Positions 32,987 through 42,622 of a DNA stretch of 64,000 nucleotides are shown piece after piece (positions within the stretch are counted from its first letter, which is position 1; the number at the start of each line of letters is the position of its first letter). A program made the position numbers and the translations under genes. The DNA lies in the NCBI GenBank assembly GCA_036925085.1, contig JAUPFP010000012.1, forward strand, positions 4,897,460-4,961,459. Direction: 5' to 3'. The notes beneath the pieces are model-generated. The model searched no databases, was not told the DNA's origin, and saw nothing but the letters and a program-made list of their open reading frames with translations. This stretch comes from Brachycybe producta (lineage: Eukaryota > Arthropoda > Diplopoda > Playtdesmida > Andrognathidae).

Positions 32987-33498
32987 TCTCTGTGTGTGTG
33001 TAACATCGGAATTTATATAAATTTAAATGAATGAACCGCTTCTTTTCTCAAGGTCAACTATATGTTGCACACTCCCCATCCAAGAACCCCATGATATTAA
33101 ATTGGAGAGGGAAAAAGGTTGGAAAGTGTAGAGAGGGGAGAGAGAAAAACGTGGAGAGGGAAAAGTGGGAGGGGGTGACTGAAATTGACATGAAAGGAGT
33201 AAAAAAAGGAACAAACGACGCGCATGCGCACACCAGAGAAAATGAAAAACTTATTTTCTCTTTCAAATATAAAAAGGGGAAGGGATAATAGTAGCAAATT
33301 AAACTACAGTTTATCACAGGCAATTGTGCCCAGCATTAGAATTTCTTTTGCTCAGCCCTTTTATGCACGTCATCAATTTCTAATTGGTTTGTTACTTGGT
33401 CTGACTTCATAAAAGGACGGAGGAAAGGAAATTCTAATGCTGGGCACAATTGCCTGTGAATGTTGCTCCAGTCATTTATGACGGGTTACCCCACTATT
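32987..33498 (+). mobile_element. Helitron-like non-autonomous element, copy 3
   Basis: Starts TCTCTGTGTGTGTGTAACAT and ends GACGGGTTACCCCACTATT, a variant of CTAGT. It is in tandem with copy 2, separated by (TA)n and TTAAGCCAGG. It carries the 142-bp family P MITE at 33316-33457. Several overlapping short frames on both strands are artefacts of its purine-rich body. Confidence 0.75.
33316..33457. mobile_element. Family P-related MITE inside Helitron copy 3
   Basis: ACAGGCAATTGTGCCCAGCA at the left and its complement at the right, plus internal GCCCTTTTATG/CATAAAAGG, form a nearly complete inverted repeat. The sister at 54510-54651 is at the same place in Helitron copy 4 and a truncated one is in copy 1, so the insertion predates Helitron amplification. 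No 8-bp duplication is visible now. Confidence 0.85.
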
Positions 33499-33510
33499 TT
33501 CAATATATTA

Positions 33511-33689
33511 TGTTACTGTCAATCTGCAGAATCAGTCAATATGTAGATTGCCCGGGCAAACTGCTAGTGGATCTGCAAAATTCAGTACATTTTAGGTGTT
33601 GAATTTCGCAGATTCTGTAGCAGGTTGGTTGTTTTGCACATTGACTTTGCAATCTGTAGATTGACTGATTCCGACTATTGACAGTAACA
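33511..33689. mobile_element. TA-flanked MITE family G, copy 1
   Basis: TGTTACTGTCAATCTGCAGA at the left and its complement (GACAGTAACA) at the right, flanked by TA on each side as for Tc1/mariner targets. The centre is itself palindromic (CTGCAAAATTCA..TGAATTTCGCAG). Copy 2 at 38376 is in opposite orientation. It lies 12 bp after the Helitron end. Confidence 0.85.
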
Positions 33690-34034
33690 TATATATGAAT
33701 ATTAACAACATAAAACAATACTGAATATAAAAGAATAAACATCTGAATGTAATATTGCAATGTATTATTGTAAAGACAGGAGGGACTATACAACTAGAAT
33801 ATAAAAATAGCAGATATGCGATTGTTGAAATTTGACGAACAACCAAACCAGTAGAATCAGCATATAGGATGCTATGCTGCATCTCCACAACTATAGCTGA
33901 TATGGTAAAACTGATGCTATTTTTTTTGGAATCAGCGCCAAAAATATATCCAAAACAGGTCTAACGTTGTCCCTGAGGGTTTGGGTTCAGCCACGAGTGG
34001 CGAACAACTCCTGTTTGTCAATACTGATCAATGA

Positions 34035-34170
34035 TCATTGTCATTCTATTAGAATGATTTCTCTGCAACAACAAAAAAAAACGGTCGATGTGTCTCATGT
34101 GAAAACCCCAGCTAGTAATCGGTGGTCTGCTAAAAACGAACACTTTGTGGCGACACAAAGTGTTTTGTGT
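34035..34170 (+). repeat. Dispersed repeat F, copy 1, with perfect 11-bp hairpin
   Basis: GTGGTCTGCTAAAAACGAAC and the surrounding ~120 bp match 58790-58905 (TGGTCTGCTAAAAATGAACA). In this copy AACACTTTGTG-GCGA-CACAAAGTGTT (34139-34164) is an exact hairpin; in the other copy the right arm is lost. Boundaries unknown. Confidence 0.6.
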
Positions 34171-34295
34171 GAAGCGAACATTAGGGTTGCTTCACACGCG
34201 ACACTTGTTGACACGTGCGACTGTTGAAAACAATTTGATGCATTCTGTGCACAAGGTGTACAGAGTAAGAATGTGTACTGGTAACGAAGTAGTTT

Positions 34296-34467
34296 ACAGG
34301 CAATTAGAAAATGGAATGAACAGAAGTTGGCTCTGCCCTTTTTATGGCGAACGCAGCATGCTCCGCCCTTTTCAACGTGGATCCACACAACAAACCAATT
34401 AGAAGTTGCCGTTCGTCATATAAAGGGCGGAGCCAACTTTTGTTCATCCCGTTTTCTAATTGCCTGT
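34296..34467. mobile_element. MITE family P, copy 2
   Basis: ACAGGCAATTAGAAAATGGA at the left, complement at the right, with internal CTCTGCCCTTTTTATG and GGGCGGAGCC layers. AGTAGTTT flanks both ends exactly (34288-34295, 34468-34475). The frames at 34095-34548 cross it and are not genes. Confidence 0.95.
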
Positions 34468-34475
34468 AGTAGTTT

Positions 34476-35303
34476 TCCTTCCCCCAAGCCGTTACTAGAA
34501 ATATGCAATTGCAGTTGCATAGGCAATATGGCGATTGATGGTGAGTGATACGTGCCGCCTACGCCACCCCGCATGCATACTTCATAGCACCGGCTTGGGA
34601 AGGGAAAATATCTTGAATTTGGTTATCAGCAGACCTTCGTAACCTTGATCTTTGCATTCCGCTGGAATAACTTTGATTTCCTTCAGGGTTGTATCTTGAT
34701 AAAATGATTCCTGGTAAGTTTGCACCGATTGAGAATGTCATCGATCAAGGTGACTGTTAGTGTGTAAAAAAAAATTAAAATTTAAAGGAATTTCATTTTG
34801 CAAGGAATTAAGCAGAATCGCCATATATCTTTCAGTGCAATTAACGCCTCCTTGGATATTCTGATTTTTTATTTCTAATTTTAATTTTTGTTGGTGAGCG
34901 TGTGATTGATTATTCTCTTAGAATGAACATTTTTAGCTGCCTCCAACGTGTGGTACTGCATTGTATTTACTAGTTTCTTCTGTGGTCGGGTGTTAGCTTT
35001 AGCTGTTAAAACTTGCAACACATCAGTTGTGTGTTGGTGTTGAAGTGCTCGTGGACATTCTGTATGCTGAAAACGTTTAAGAAAATTAGTGACCGGATGA
35101 GAGCAGTGCATCACATGGCCATTCGCCATTAATTCACTCATTCAAGACAGTCTGACGTCACTAACCGGCTGTCGCGCACTGTAAGCCTTTATATGAAGGA
35201 GTATTAAGTACTCAGTGGCGGATCTAGGATTTTTTTTATAAGAGGAGTAGGGGGAGGGGCGTAGCTTTCCAAAAAAGCTGGTTACGAGCCTATATAATGC
35301 TTT
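34476..35303. other. Spacer, with one hAT-type terminus
   Basis: CAGTGGCGGATCTAGGATTT at 35213 is a typical hAT left end, but no partner terminus was found. The remainder holds no recognised feature. Confidence 0.4.
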
Positions 35304-35486
35304 CATTACGTTTGTGCCACTAATTTGCGACCGCATACAGCAGTACATAAAAAATGACGTCAAAATGAGGTCACCACCATGACGTACCACATGGTATTGT
35401 GGCACAAGGCACCGGCTGTGACGCCATTGTAACGTCATTTTTTTTTGTAATGCTGTATGTGGTGCATTAGCTGCACGAATGTAATG
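35304..35486. mobile_element. MITE with CATTACRTTYGTGC ends and TGACGT motifs
   Basis: CATTACGTTTGTGCCACTAA..GCATACAGCAGTACA pairs with the complement at 35486 (CATTACATTCGTGC..ACATACAGCATTACA). TGACGTCA-like words (TGACGT, ACGTCA) recur inside on both strands. A weaker relative at about 53455-53545 shares ATCAAAATGACATAAAATAC and CCACATGG. Confidence 0.75.
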
Positions 35487-35599
35487 AGATCATCACAATC
35501 ATACTCCACAATGTTCTTTGGAATTATTTGTAATTATTGTTCCAGAAATACTCTTTGAGGCTGCCTGCCACACACGTTCCAGTAAACCCATTCAGGTGT

Positions 35600-35870
35600 G
35601 CCTGCACAGGTCGACCGGTTGACCCATTTTTTCGAATTTTAAAAGTTGTTGAATCGTTGTGCGTTTTAATCTTTTGGGACTTCTGAGGCCAGTTGAGTGA
35701 TCCTGTGGCATTTTTAGAACTTTTAGAGCATTTAAATATTTTTTGACTTTTGGGCATTTCTTTGAAAAAAAAACCCCAAAGACTATAACACAGTCTTGCC
35801 TTTTAACCCATTTTTTTAAAATTTTAAAAATTCTTGAATCCTTGTGCTTTTCGAAAATGATAAATGACCC
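35600..35870. repeat. Degenerate direct repeat, ~45 bp, twice
   Basis: ACCCATTTTTTCGAATTTTA..TTGAATCGTTGTGC (35622-35666) recurs as ACCCATTTTTTTAAAATTTT..TTGAATCCTTGTGC (35806-35850). This explains the two similar minus-strand frames rich in S, K and N. No gene inferred. Confidence 0.6.
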
Positions 35871-36543
35871 GAATCGCCCCATAATCACCCATAGCTAGCA
35901 TACTAGTGAGTAATAGAAACAACATGTAAATCCACCCTTTAGAAGGAAAACGAAGAAGGAAAAGTCATGCAATGTAGCACTCATTGCCATTGGCTAAACA
36001 CTTCTTATCTAAACACTTTTTTTGTAGGGCAGAAATTTGTTTGTAGGGTTTTTTTTTAACTTAACGCCAAAATGGCGTTCATCAGGCAAGGTTGTGCGGT
36101 GCACAACTGCACGCGGCGACCCTGTGTCAAATGCACCTAATGGTGTTTTGAGAACATTGAAATTTTAAAGTCGTGTACCCCCTGGTATGTTCATGTATGA
36201 TAATAGTAAATGCAAAAGATGTGTATCTGAATGACGTTTAATTGTAATTATGATTTATTTAAGCATTATCATGTCTTTGTGACAAATATTTTTAGGAAGA
36301 TTGATTATGTATATGTTGTACATTGAAAAGTGCATGAAGACCAGTTTTTATAATGACGAATATGATATGGCACTTTACAATTTTGGCGCCAATTTTTTTA
36401 ATGTTTTTTTCTTTCCGTTTATTTATTTTTTTTTTCTGCAGAAGTTTTATGAAATTTGTTTAATGCTTTTATTAATTTACAATGCAAAATACATACGTTT
36501 TATTTATGAATGATTGGTTTAGTTTCAAATTTAAGAAACGAAC

Positions 36544-36606
36544 ATGGCACTACAATTTAAACCCACCGAGGAATCATGTATCTACCCTGCTCAGAGGCTT
36601 CAAGTT
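36544..36606 (+). CDS. Candidate short host exon with consensus donor
   Basis: GAACATGGC gives a reasonable start context, followed by 21 codons (MALQFKPTEESCIYPAQRLQV) ending directly at GTAAGTG. The peptide has balanced composition unlike the AT-driven frames around it. An upstream TTTAAG|AAACGAACATGG could act as a weak acceptor if it is internal, with a poor pyrimidine tract. I do not recognise the protein. A 63-nt frame with a 6-base donor match can arise by chance in 64 kb, so this is only a lead. Same strand as the putative recursive splice sites. Confidence 0.2.
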
Positions 36607-36805
36607 GTAAGTGTTGAGTTTCTGTTTTTAAATTCGAACTTTAGTAAATTTCATCATAAATAAAAAAAAAATCGTAAGAAAACATTCAAATTTTTTTAAT
36701 TGAAAAGATATTTTTAACCTCATTTTTTGTTGCCAAGTGTAAACAGGGCCTTACTGTTATTTCTTATATCAGTGGTATATGCTCTCGTAATGCTGGCCCG
36801 CTGGC

Positions 36806-36846
36806 GCGGAGCCAACTTCTGTATGTCCCGATTTCTAATTGCCTGT
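36806..36846. mobile_element. MITE family P fragment (right end)
   Basis: GCGGAGCCAACTTCTGTATG TCCCGATTTCTAATTGCCTGT matches the right terminus of copies at 13771 and 40613. The rest is absent. Confidence 0.75.
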
Positions 36847-37205
36847 TAGAAGACAGGCAACTTTAGACCTTCATCCATTCAGTGGATTGATGATACTAAA
36901 CAAGGCAGGATTGTATTGACAGTTTTTCTAAAGTTAAATTTATAAATATAAAGCACCTCCATCTTAGAAAAAAAAATGTCGAAAGTGAGTGAAGAATCGT
37001 CGGGTTTTTAAAGCTAAAAGGAAGACATCTTGCTTAAAAGGCCATTATTTTTTTTGTGCGTTCATTGAACCCTATTGTAACTGAAGCATTATAAGTAGTA
37101 CAGTTTGCACCATCTATTGGCCACACTCAAGTTTTGGCACGAAGTGCTGCTCCCCATGAAGAGCTCTTAGTTGATTTACCTCTGTTTATTTATCTTGGTT
37201 CTTTT
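36847..37205. other. Spacer
   Basis: No feature recognised. Confidence 0.4.
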
Positions 37206-37385
37206 AATTACTCACTTTTATTTAACTTCATAATTGGTTTGTCCACCGCCACCTTCTGAAATATTTGAAAATAATTCACCCTGCACGGGGATTGAACCTA
37301 TGACCAACATTACCATGGGCTGAGACACTAACCACTACACCAATAAGACAAAAGACTTGTTTTGTTTAGTTTTCTTGTTTTTAGC
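37206..37385 (-). mobile_element. tRNA-derived repeat (SINE-like), copy 1
   Basis: On the minus strand TTGGTGTAGTGGTTAGTG (box A) is followed ~28 nt later by GGTTCAATCCC (box B), the internal promoter of RNA polymerase III genes; the body resembles a tRNA but lacks a clean acceptor stem. The 3' part reads CAAATATTTCAGAAGGTGGC and ends GTTAAATAAAAGTGAGTAA. Box B is intact here, so this is the best-preserved of the three copies. Relatives at 40052-40258 (plus) and 59865-60105 (minus). Confidence 0.75.
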
Positions 37386-38375
37386 TCTTAATATATAGTG
37401 GCTCTGCAATGTGAAATTCTCTTGTGACATTGTAAAATGCAAACAATTGAATTTGTAAGAACTCTTTAGAGCCAAAATACATTATACATTCAAATGCTTT
37501 GAATATTTGTCACTTTGACTTGGTTTAACTTTGTGAAACAACACGTGTTTACTTAAGAATGTTAACTTTTCTTTTTACAAATATCACTACTTTTTTCATT
37601 CTTTTTTGCTTTTTTCGTCTCTTAGCATGTTCTTAGCATGTTGATGTTTTTTGTTAAGCAAATAGTTCATAGTGTAAAAACCTTTTTTTTTAAAAAAAAT
37701 ACTAGAAAAGCTTTTTTTTTCAAATAACAATTTTTGTTACTCTCCTTTTAGTGGCTAACTTCTTCTAACTCCTGAGTGCATTTTATTAAAGGGTTTGTCC
37801 TTATTCACCTGACTTTTTATTATTTTTCTTTTATTTGTCTAGTGGGAGCTTTAGTAGAAGTAGTAGTAGTGGTAGTTGTATTAGTAAGCAACTTCAGTGC
37901 TTCACCCCATTAAACCCCCTTGAGTTCCATTGTATTATGTCTTGAATGTTGTTTTTTCTGTTTGTTACAATTGAAGACAGTGCAGATGCGTTCGTTGTTG
38001 GTTTTGGCAGTACCTCCCTCCAACTTCCTACATGCAGTATAAGATAGATAGCTAAGGCTAAGAGCTATTCTGCATAATGTAAGCTCAAACTCTTGGAAAA
38101 CTATCTATGCATGTATGTGTCTGCCTAATGTAGTTAACCATTTTCCGATAAGCCATGATCAATTTAAAAAGAAAAACCCACCGAAAAAAAAAACTTGAGT
38201 TTGAAACTTTATGGTGCAATTTAAGTGCTGCTGGAATGGAACGAGGTACCAGCACCATTAGACTTAACCCATCCATTTTCATGACAGTAACTTAGGTAAT
38301 AGACTTGCTCTTTGTGTGTGTGTGTGTAATGCTTGTATATTTTGCAACTTACAAAGATCGATGTTTGGGTGCATA
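37386..38375. other. AT-rich spacer
   Basis: TAG/GTA trinucleotide repeat near 37856-37880 and a (GT)8 run at 38313-38328. No gene recognised. Confidence 0.4.
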
Positions 38376-38554
38376 TGTTACTGTCAATCTGTGGAATCAG
38401 TCAATCTGCATATTGTATAGACAATCTGCAAAACAACCAACCTGCTAGTGAATCTGCAAAATTCAACACCTAAAATGTATTGAATTTTGCAGATTCTACT
38501 TTGTAGTTGGGTGGTTTAGCAAATTGCCTGATTCCGTAGATTGACAGTGACGCA
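38376..38554. mobile_element. TA-flanked MITE family G, copy 2
   Basis: TGTTACTGTCAATCTGTGGA at the left and GATTGACAGTGACG(CA) at the right; flanked by TA. The central CAAAATTCAACACCTAAAAT..ATTGAATTTTG palindrome is the inverted counterpart of copy 1 at 33511. Confidence 0.85.
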
Positions 38555-38986
38555 TAAATATATTCACTAGGGTGTGTTTTATTCTTTTCTAGATGGTGTT
38601 AGAACCTGTATTCTGTCTTGGTCAACTTTTGACATGAATTTGTGTTCTACAGTAGCTGTGTGTGTGTGTGTGTGTAATATACGTTTAGATGCTAATTTTT
38701 GGTCCACTCACTTAAATTAGGAAATGGGTTTTTAGGTCCATATATTATGCGGTAGAAATTTAATAAGGAAATGTGCCAAGAGAGTAAAAACTGTTCCTTG
38801 TTGACACAACAAAACGATACTTTAAGTGATTTTACACGTTATTTGATGTATTTTTGTAATTACGTGCATAAAGTATTAAAGTAGGGGTCACACTACTTAA
38901 TAAATTGTAGTAAGACTGGTGCACAACCTATATGTTCACACTAAATTGTACTCAATAATTTGATGGTGGTCATTACGCATGAGTAA

Positions 38987-39791
38987 TATATAGTATACAC
39001 CTGATAGTTTAAATGCATTTTTAAATAATGTGTTGTTCTACAGAGCTGTGTGAAGGGCAAACAAACAATATGTCGAATTCAATTTATTTAGTTAGAGATT
39101 ATTACAGGGTCTGCAGAAATGTCTTTTCAAAATATTATCAAGACTTACTCAAAAATTACCAAAACGATTTTTAAAATTTAAAATAAGTCATTAAAACCAT
39201 AAAAAAACTTGAAAGTGAAGTTTATTTTTCAGAGTCACCAACCGACGCCATTTCCAGAATTCTTTAATGAATTATAGGTATCCCCTATTCATATTCAACT
39301 CAATACAATCTTCCATGTGGAATAATTCAAATATTAAATCCATGGTTCATTCAAATGAAAGTAATGTGAGCTGGGCACAACTCGAATAGAGGAGTAGTCT
39401 TTGGAGGGTTTTGTTGCCAATGTCTGTTGTTTGGTGGCGCATCTATCTGATAAAGTTCATTTATATGAAGTCAACTGATTTTTATTTTTTTTTAAACTAT
39501 ATTAATATAACTATTTTAAATTTGAAAAATCGTTTTGGTAATCATTGAATAATTCTTGACAATATTTTGACAATAAATTTCTGGAGGTAATGGGGTTTCT
39601 TTAATAATCTGAAAATATTGAGTTAAAATACTTAAATATAATATCTAAACTATTCACAAAATATTGATTTAGTATTTCAATTTAAAATAATAAAGTCAAT
39701 TTTTATTTGGTTCATGTCCTTAACTGGATTCCGTATAATTCGCCTAAACACATTTAATTTGAATTCATGTAACTCATGTGTGTACAAGGTA
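38987..39791. mobile_element. MITE family D, copy 1, carrying a family B insertion
   Basis: Ends TATATAGTATACACCTGATA and complement of TACCTTGTACACACATGAGT, flanked by TAA on both sides (38984-38986, 39792-39794). Internal GGTTCATGTCCTTAACTGGA and ACAAACAATATGTCGAATTC match copies at 57512 and 60985. A family B MITE occupies 39102-39603; the 60985 copy is uninterrupted at that point and serves as the empty site. Confidence 0.8.
39102..39603. mobile_element. MITE family B, copy 3
   Basis: CTGCAGAAATGTCTTTTCAA..GATTTTTAAAATTTAAAATA at the left pairs with the right end TGACAATAAATTTCTGGAGG TAATGG. Interior blocks GTTGCCAATGTCTGTTGTTT and TGGTGGCGCATCTATCTGAT are shared with copies 1 and 2. Inserted in family D. 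Confidence 0.85.
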
Positions 39792-39957
39792 TAAGGCGAA
39801 ATGTGGGCCTACATTTTACAAAACGCCAAGAGACAATTAAAACCCCTTTTTTGATTTAATACGCTGACGTCAAAAATTGAAATTGCATTAAAAGCACAAA
39901 TTTTATATTTTTATAAAAAAAATTTGCTGTAACGCATTTAATTGCAATTATTTCTTC

Positions 39958-40545
39958 AAAGATACAGAGGTTACCTCCAGAAATTTCTTTTCAAAATATT
40001 GTCACTAAATGATTGCCAAAATTGTTTTTTAAATTAAAATATTATAATTTATAACATGTTTTTTGTGATACTCGCTTTTATATAAAACAAAGGGTCTAAA
40101 AAGTAAAATAAGGTGTAATCCCGTCTTGTCTTGCTGGTGTAGTGGTTAGTGTCTCAGGCAACTGAGACCATGGTAAGCGTTGGTCATGGGTTATTTTCAA
40201 ATACATGTATTTCAGAAGGACAAAACAAACAAATTATGAAGTTAAATAAAAGCGAGTAAAATAAGTCATTAGTATAATTTAAAAAATAAAAAACTAATTG
40301 ACTTCATATAAATGGACTCAGATGCTAATGTTGTCACCTCACATTAGTTAGAATTCTCTATTCAAAATACATGTATTATTACCTATCCATATCAATGTAA
40401 TATATATTATGGCTTTGATATTTGTATTAGCTCACGTGGCTCTTTAGCTAATTTTAAGATTGTGTGTTGATTTGAATAGGGAATAATACATATGTATTTG
40501 ATTTAGGAGTTATGACAATGTGTGGTGACAAGATTGACTACGATT
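39958..40545. mobile_element. MITE family B, copy 4, split and lacking right end
   Basis: Left end GGTTACCTCCAGAAATTTCT, then the usual body resumes at 40259 with AATAAGTCATTAGTATAATT after the tRNA-derived insert. Distal blocks (TTGAATAGGGAATAATACAT, TGTGTGGTGACAAGA) are recognisable, but the right inverted end is gone. Confidence 0.75.
40052..40258 (+). mobile_element. tRNA-derived repeat, copy 2, inside family B
   Basis: TTGCTGGTGTAGTGGTTAGTG (box A) at 40130-40150; box B is destroyed by a deletion joining GGTCATGGGTT to ATTTTCAAAT. Upstream ACATGTTTTTTGTGATACTC is shared with copy 3. TACTCGCTTTTAT (40069-40081) and ATAAAAGCGAGTA (40246-40258) are exact inverted repeats around the tRNA-like part. 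Confidence 0.7.
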
Positions 40546-40612
40546 GTGTTTGTTACTTAATGTGTTCTTCAGGTATAGGTATTATGGTAATTTCATGACG
40601 TTCTGAATTTCT

Positions 40613-40817
40613 GACAGCAATTAGAAATCGGGGCAAACAGAAGTTGGCTCCGCCCTTTTTATGACGACTGGCAACTTCTAATCGGTTTGTTGTGTGGTTC
40701 GACGTTGAAAAGGGCTGAGCATGTGACGTCAGACGACATAACTAAACAATTAGAAGTTGCGTTCGTCATAAAAAGGGCAGAGCCAACTTCTGTTTGTCCC
40801 GATTTATAATTGCCTGT
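40613..40817. mobile_element. MITE family P, copy 3
   Basis: CAATTAGAAATCGGGGCAAA CAGAAGTTGGCTCCGCCC at the left, complement at the right ending ATTGCCTGT. Flanks GAATTTCT and GAATTCCT match 7 of 8. Closest in length and interior to copy 1 at 13771, including GGTTCGACGTTGAAAAGGG. The minus-strand frame here is not a gene. Confidence 0.9.
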
Positions 40818-42466
40818 GAATTCCTGAGCAACTTTGGAACCGCATAATTGACCGTGTCTCATGGCAACGTGAAACTTTGGAGTATATCTAGGTTTTTTTC
40901 ATAATAAGAAAAAATTATTAACTTCGTATTAGGCAAAATATTGGCAACATTAATTACAAAACAGTTGACTCTCGAAAAGCATTGGTTGGGTTCCATTTAA
41001 CACAGACTGTCGGTCTGTGGTGAATTAAATTTTGCATTATTTTTAAAATATATATGCAGTGATATATTCAACTTCTTTTTTTTTTGTAACATTGTTAGCA
41101 AAACTTGTTGCTGTTAACATTATTTTCAACAATGTTACAGTTATGGTGCTCTTTTTTTTTCGGTCAGGTAAAACTATGCAAGTGGTACTTTTTGATCAAC
41201 CCCTCAGGTGTCTCAAGCTTTAATTTACAGTACGGCAACTGTAACTAGCTAGAATGGGAGCGATAAGATGTAGAAACATTAGTAAATATTTTTTTTAAAA
41301 AAAAAAAACTAAAATTAATATTTTCAAGAATATTTTTTTTTCAATTTTGATGATTTTAATATTTAATTTTGATGATTTATGTAAAACATTTAATACTGTA
41401 TTAATTTTTAATTATTTTAAATAATCAATTTCTGAAATAACTTAATTTTCAGTAATTTTTTTTTCTTTCTGAATTGTCTGATTTTTTTTTTTCTTTTGGT
41501 ACAAAATTGACAAAAGTCTGGTACTAGCAAATGCTTTGTTGTATTTGTGCATTCGAGTTTCAAACTGAAAATGCACAAAGTAATTAAACCTAAAAAAAAA
41601 TTGATTTTCACTTTTGACAAATCGATACAGTCTGAAGCAAAAAAAGGTCGTTTTTCTACGTCAATGACATCGATTTAAATTTTATACAAGTTTGTTGTCA
41701 TGGAAACTGTCCAAAGATGATGTTTATATAAGAATATAAAACTATAATGCCTAAACTATAAAAGAACAATGACATAGAATTTGAGATATCTTCAAAAGAG
41801 AACTCAAGTTTTTTTTTATTTTTTGGTCTCGGAAATGACTGGAAGATCTTTAAAAAAAATTGTTCAATTTTCTTCTGCAAAAAAAAAAAGGGGTTAAAGA
41901 AATTGTTTTTGTCGGGAACGTGGGTCTTTTTCCATTGAATACTGGGAGACAGAAATATAATTACTTGAATAGAATGTAACAATGCATATGACATTTAAGA
42001 AATTGTAACATCTAAATGTGGTTTTCTTATTTCTAAAGTTATCAGTGCTTCAAAAAAATTTTGTCTAAAAAGATAATCACATTTTCTTAATTACGTTTCT
42101 ATCTAGTATCATCTTTTGGGTTAGCTAGACTGCATGTTTGAAAACTGTTTGAAGGGTGTACGTGTACAGGGTGTCCACAAAAACTCTATGCGAATGTTAT
42201 CGTCCATTCTTTGTACACGCCTTAAGAATCTTTACACACGGACCACTTGTCAGTGGTAGGGTTTGACTGCAAAATGTTGTTGCAGGTGGCTGGGTCGTGG
42301 TTGACGATGTATTTCTATTCAAAGATGCCGGCCGGATCTTTTCACACGCGAGCAAACAAACTCTCAACAACTTTCGTCGACGAAAGATTGTCGATAATCG
42401 ACACTGACAACATCGCTTCTTTCTGCACACTAACCACTTTCCACCACTTTGCGCTTGTGGCCTTGT
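40818..42466. other. Spacer, partly GC-richer
   Basis: 40818-42160 is AT-rich. 42166 begins TGTACAGGGTGTCCACAAAA, a Tc1/mariner-like terminus, followed by a mixed-composition block to 42466 with frames on both strands but no recognised motif. It may be a decayed element; no partner terminus was found. Confidence 0.35.
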
Positions 42467-42622
42467 AGAACTGTGGGTCACTCAGTGACCTTCACTTTAG
42501 AAATTTTTTATATTAGTGATTAGGTAATGTTACGTTAAATTAAGCTTGTTGCAAGGAGTCTGGGGGCACAGCCCCAAGAATGTAAAGAAAAAAGTGTAGG
42601 TCACTGAGTGACCAGCAGTTCT
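42467..42622. mobile_element. MITE whose ends contain GGTCACT-AGTGACC palindromes
   Basis: AGAACTGTGGGTCACTCAGTG ACCTTCACTTT at the left and its complement at the right (AAGTGTAGGTCACTGAGTGA CCAGCAGTTCT). Each end therefore holds a 15-bp palindrome. A third, GGTCACCTAGTGACC, lies at 42651-42665. The middle contains AAATTAAGCTTGTTGCAAGG AGTCTGGGGGC, shared with the foldback at 45563. Confidence 0.8.

Noticed and set aside
34095..34548. Overlapping 60-97 codon frames
   Set aside because: They span the boundary of a MITE with a perfect 8-bp duplication, so the fused frame post-dates the insertion.
35524..35888. Two similar minus-strand frames rich in K, S and N
   Set aside because: Produced by a degenerate ~45-bp direct repeat; no start context, no homology.
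36073..36139. Short frame MAFIRQGCAVHNCTRRPCVKCT resembling the start of a THAP zinc finger
   Set aside because: Only 22 codons, no downstream C-x2-H part, no donor site at its end; not enough to call.
37260..37348. A functional tRNA gene
   Set aside because: Box A and B are present, but the acceptor stem does not pair and two relatives share the flanks, so it is a tRNA-derived repeat.
42166..42200. Tc1/mariner element starting TACAGGGTGTCCACAAAA
   Set aside because: No partner terminus or transposase motif within the following kilobase; left as a note in the spacer entry.
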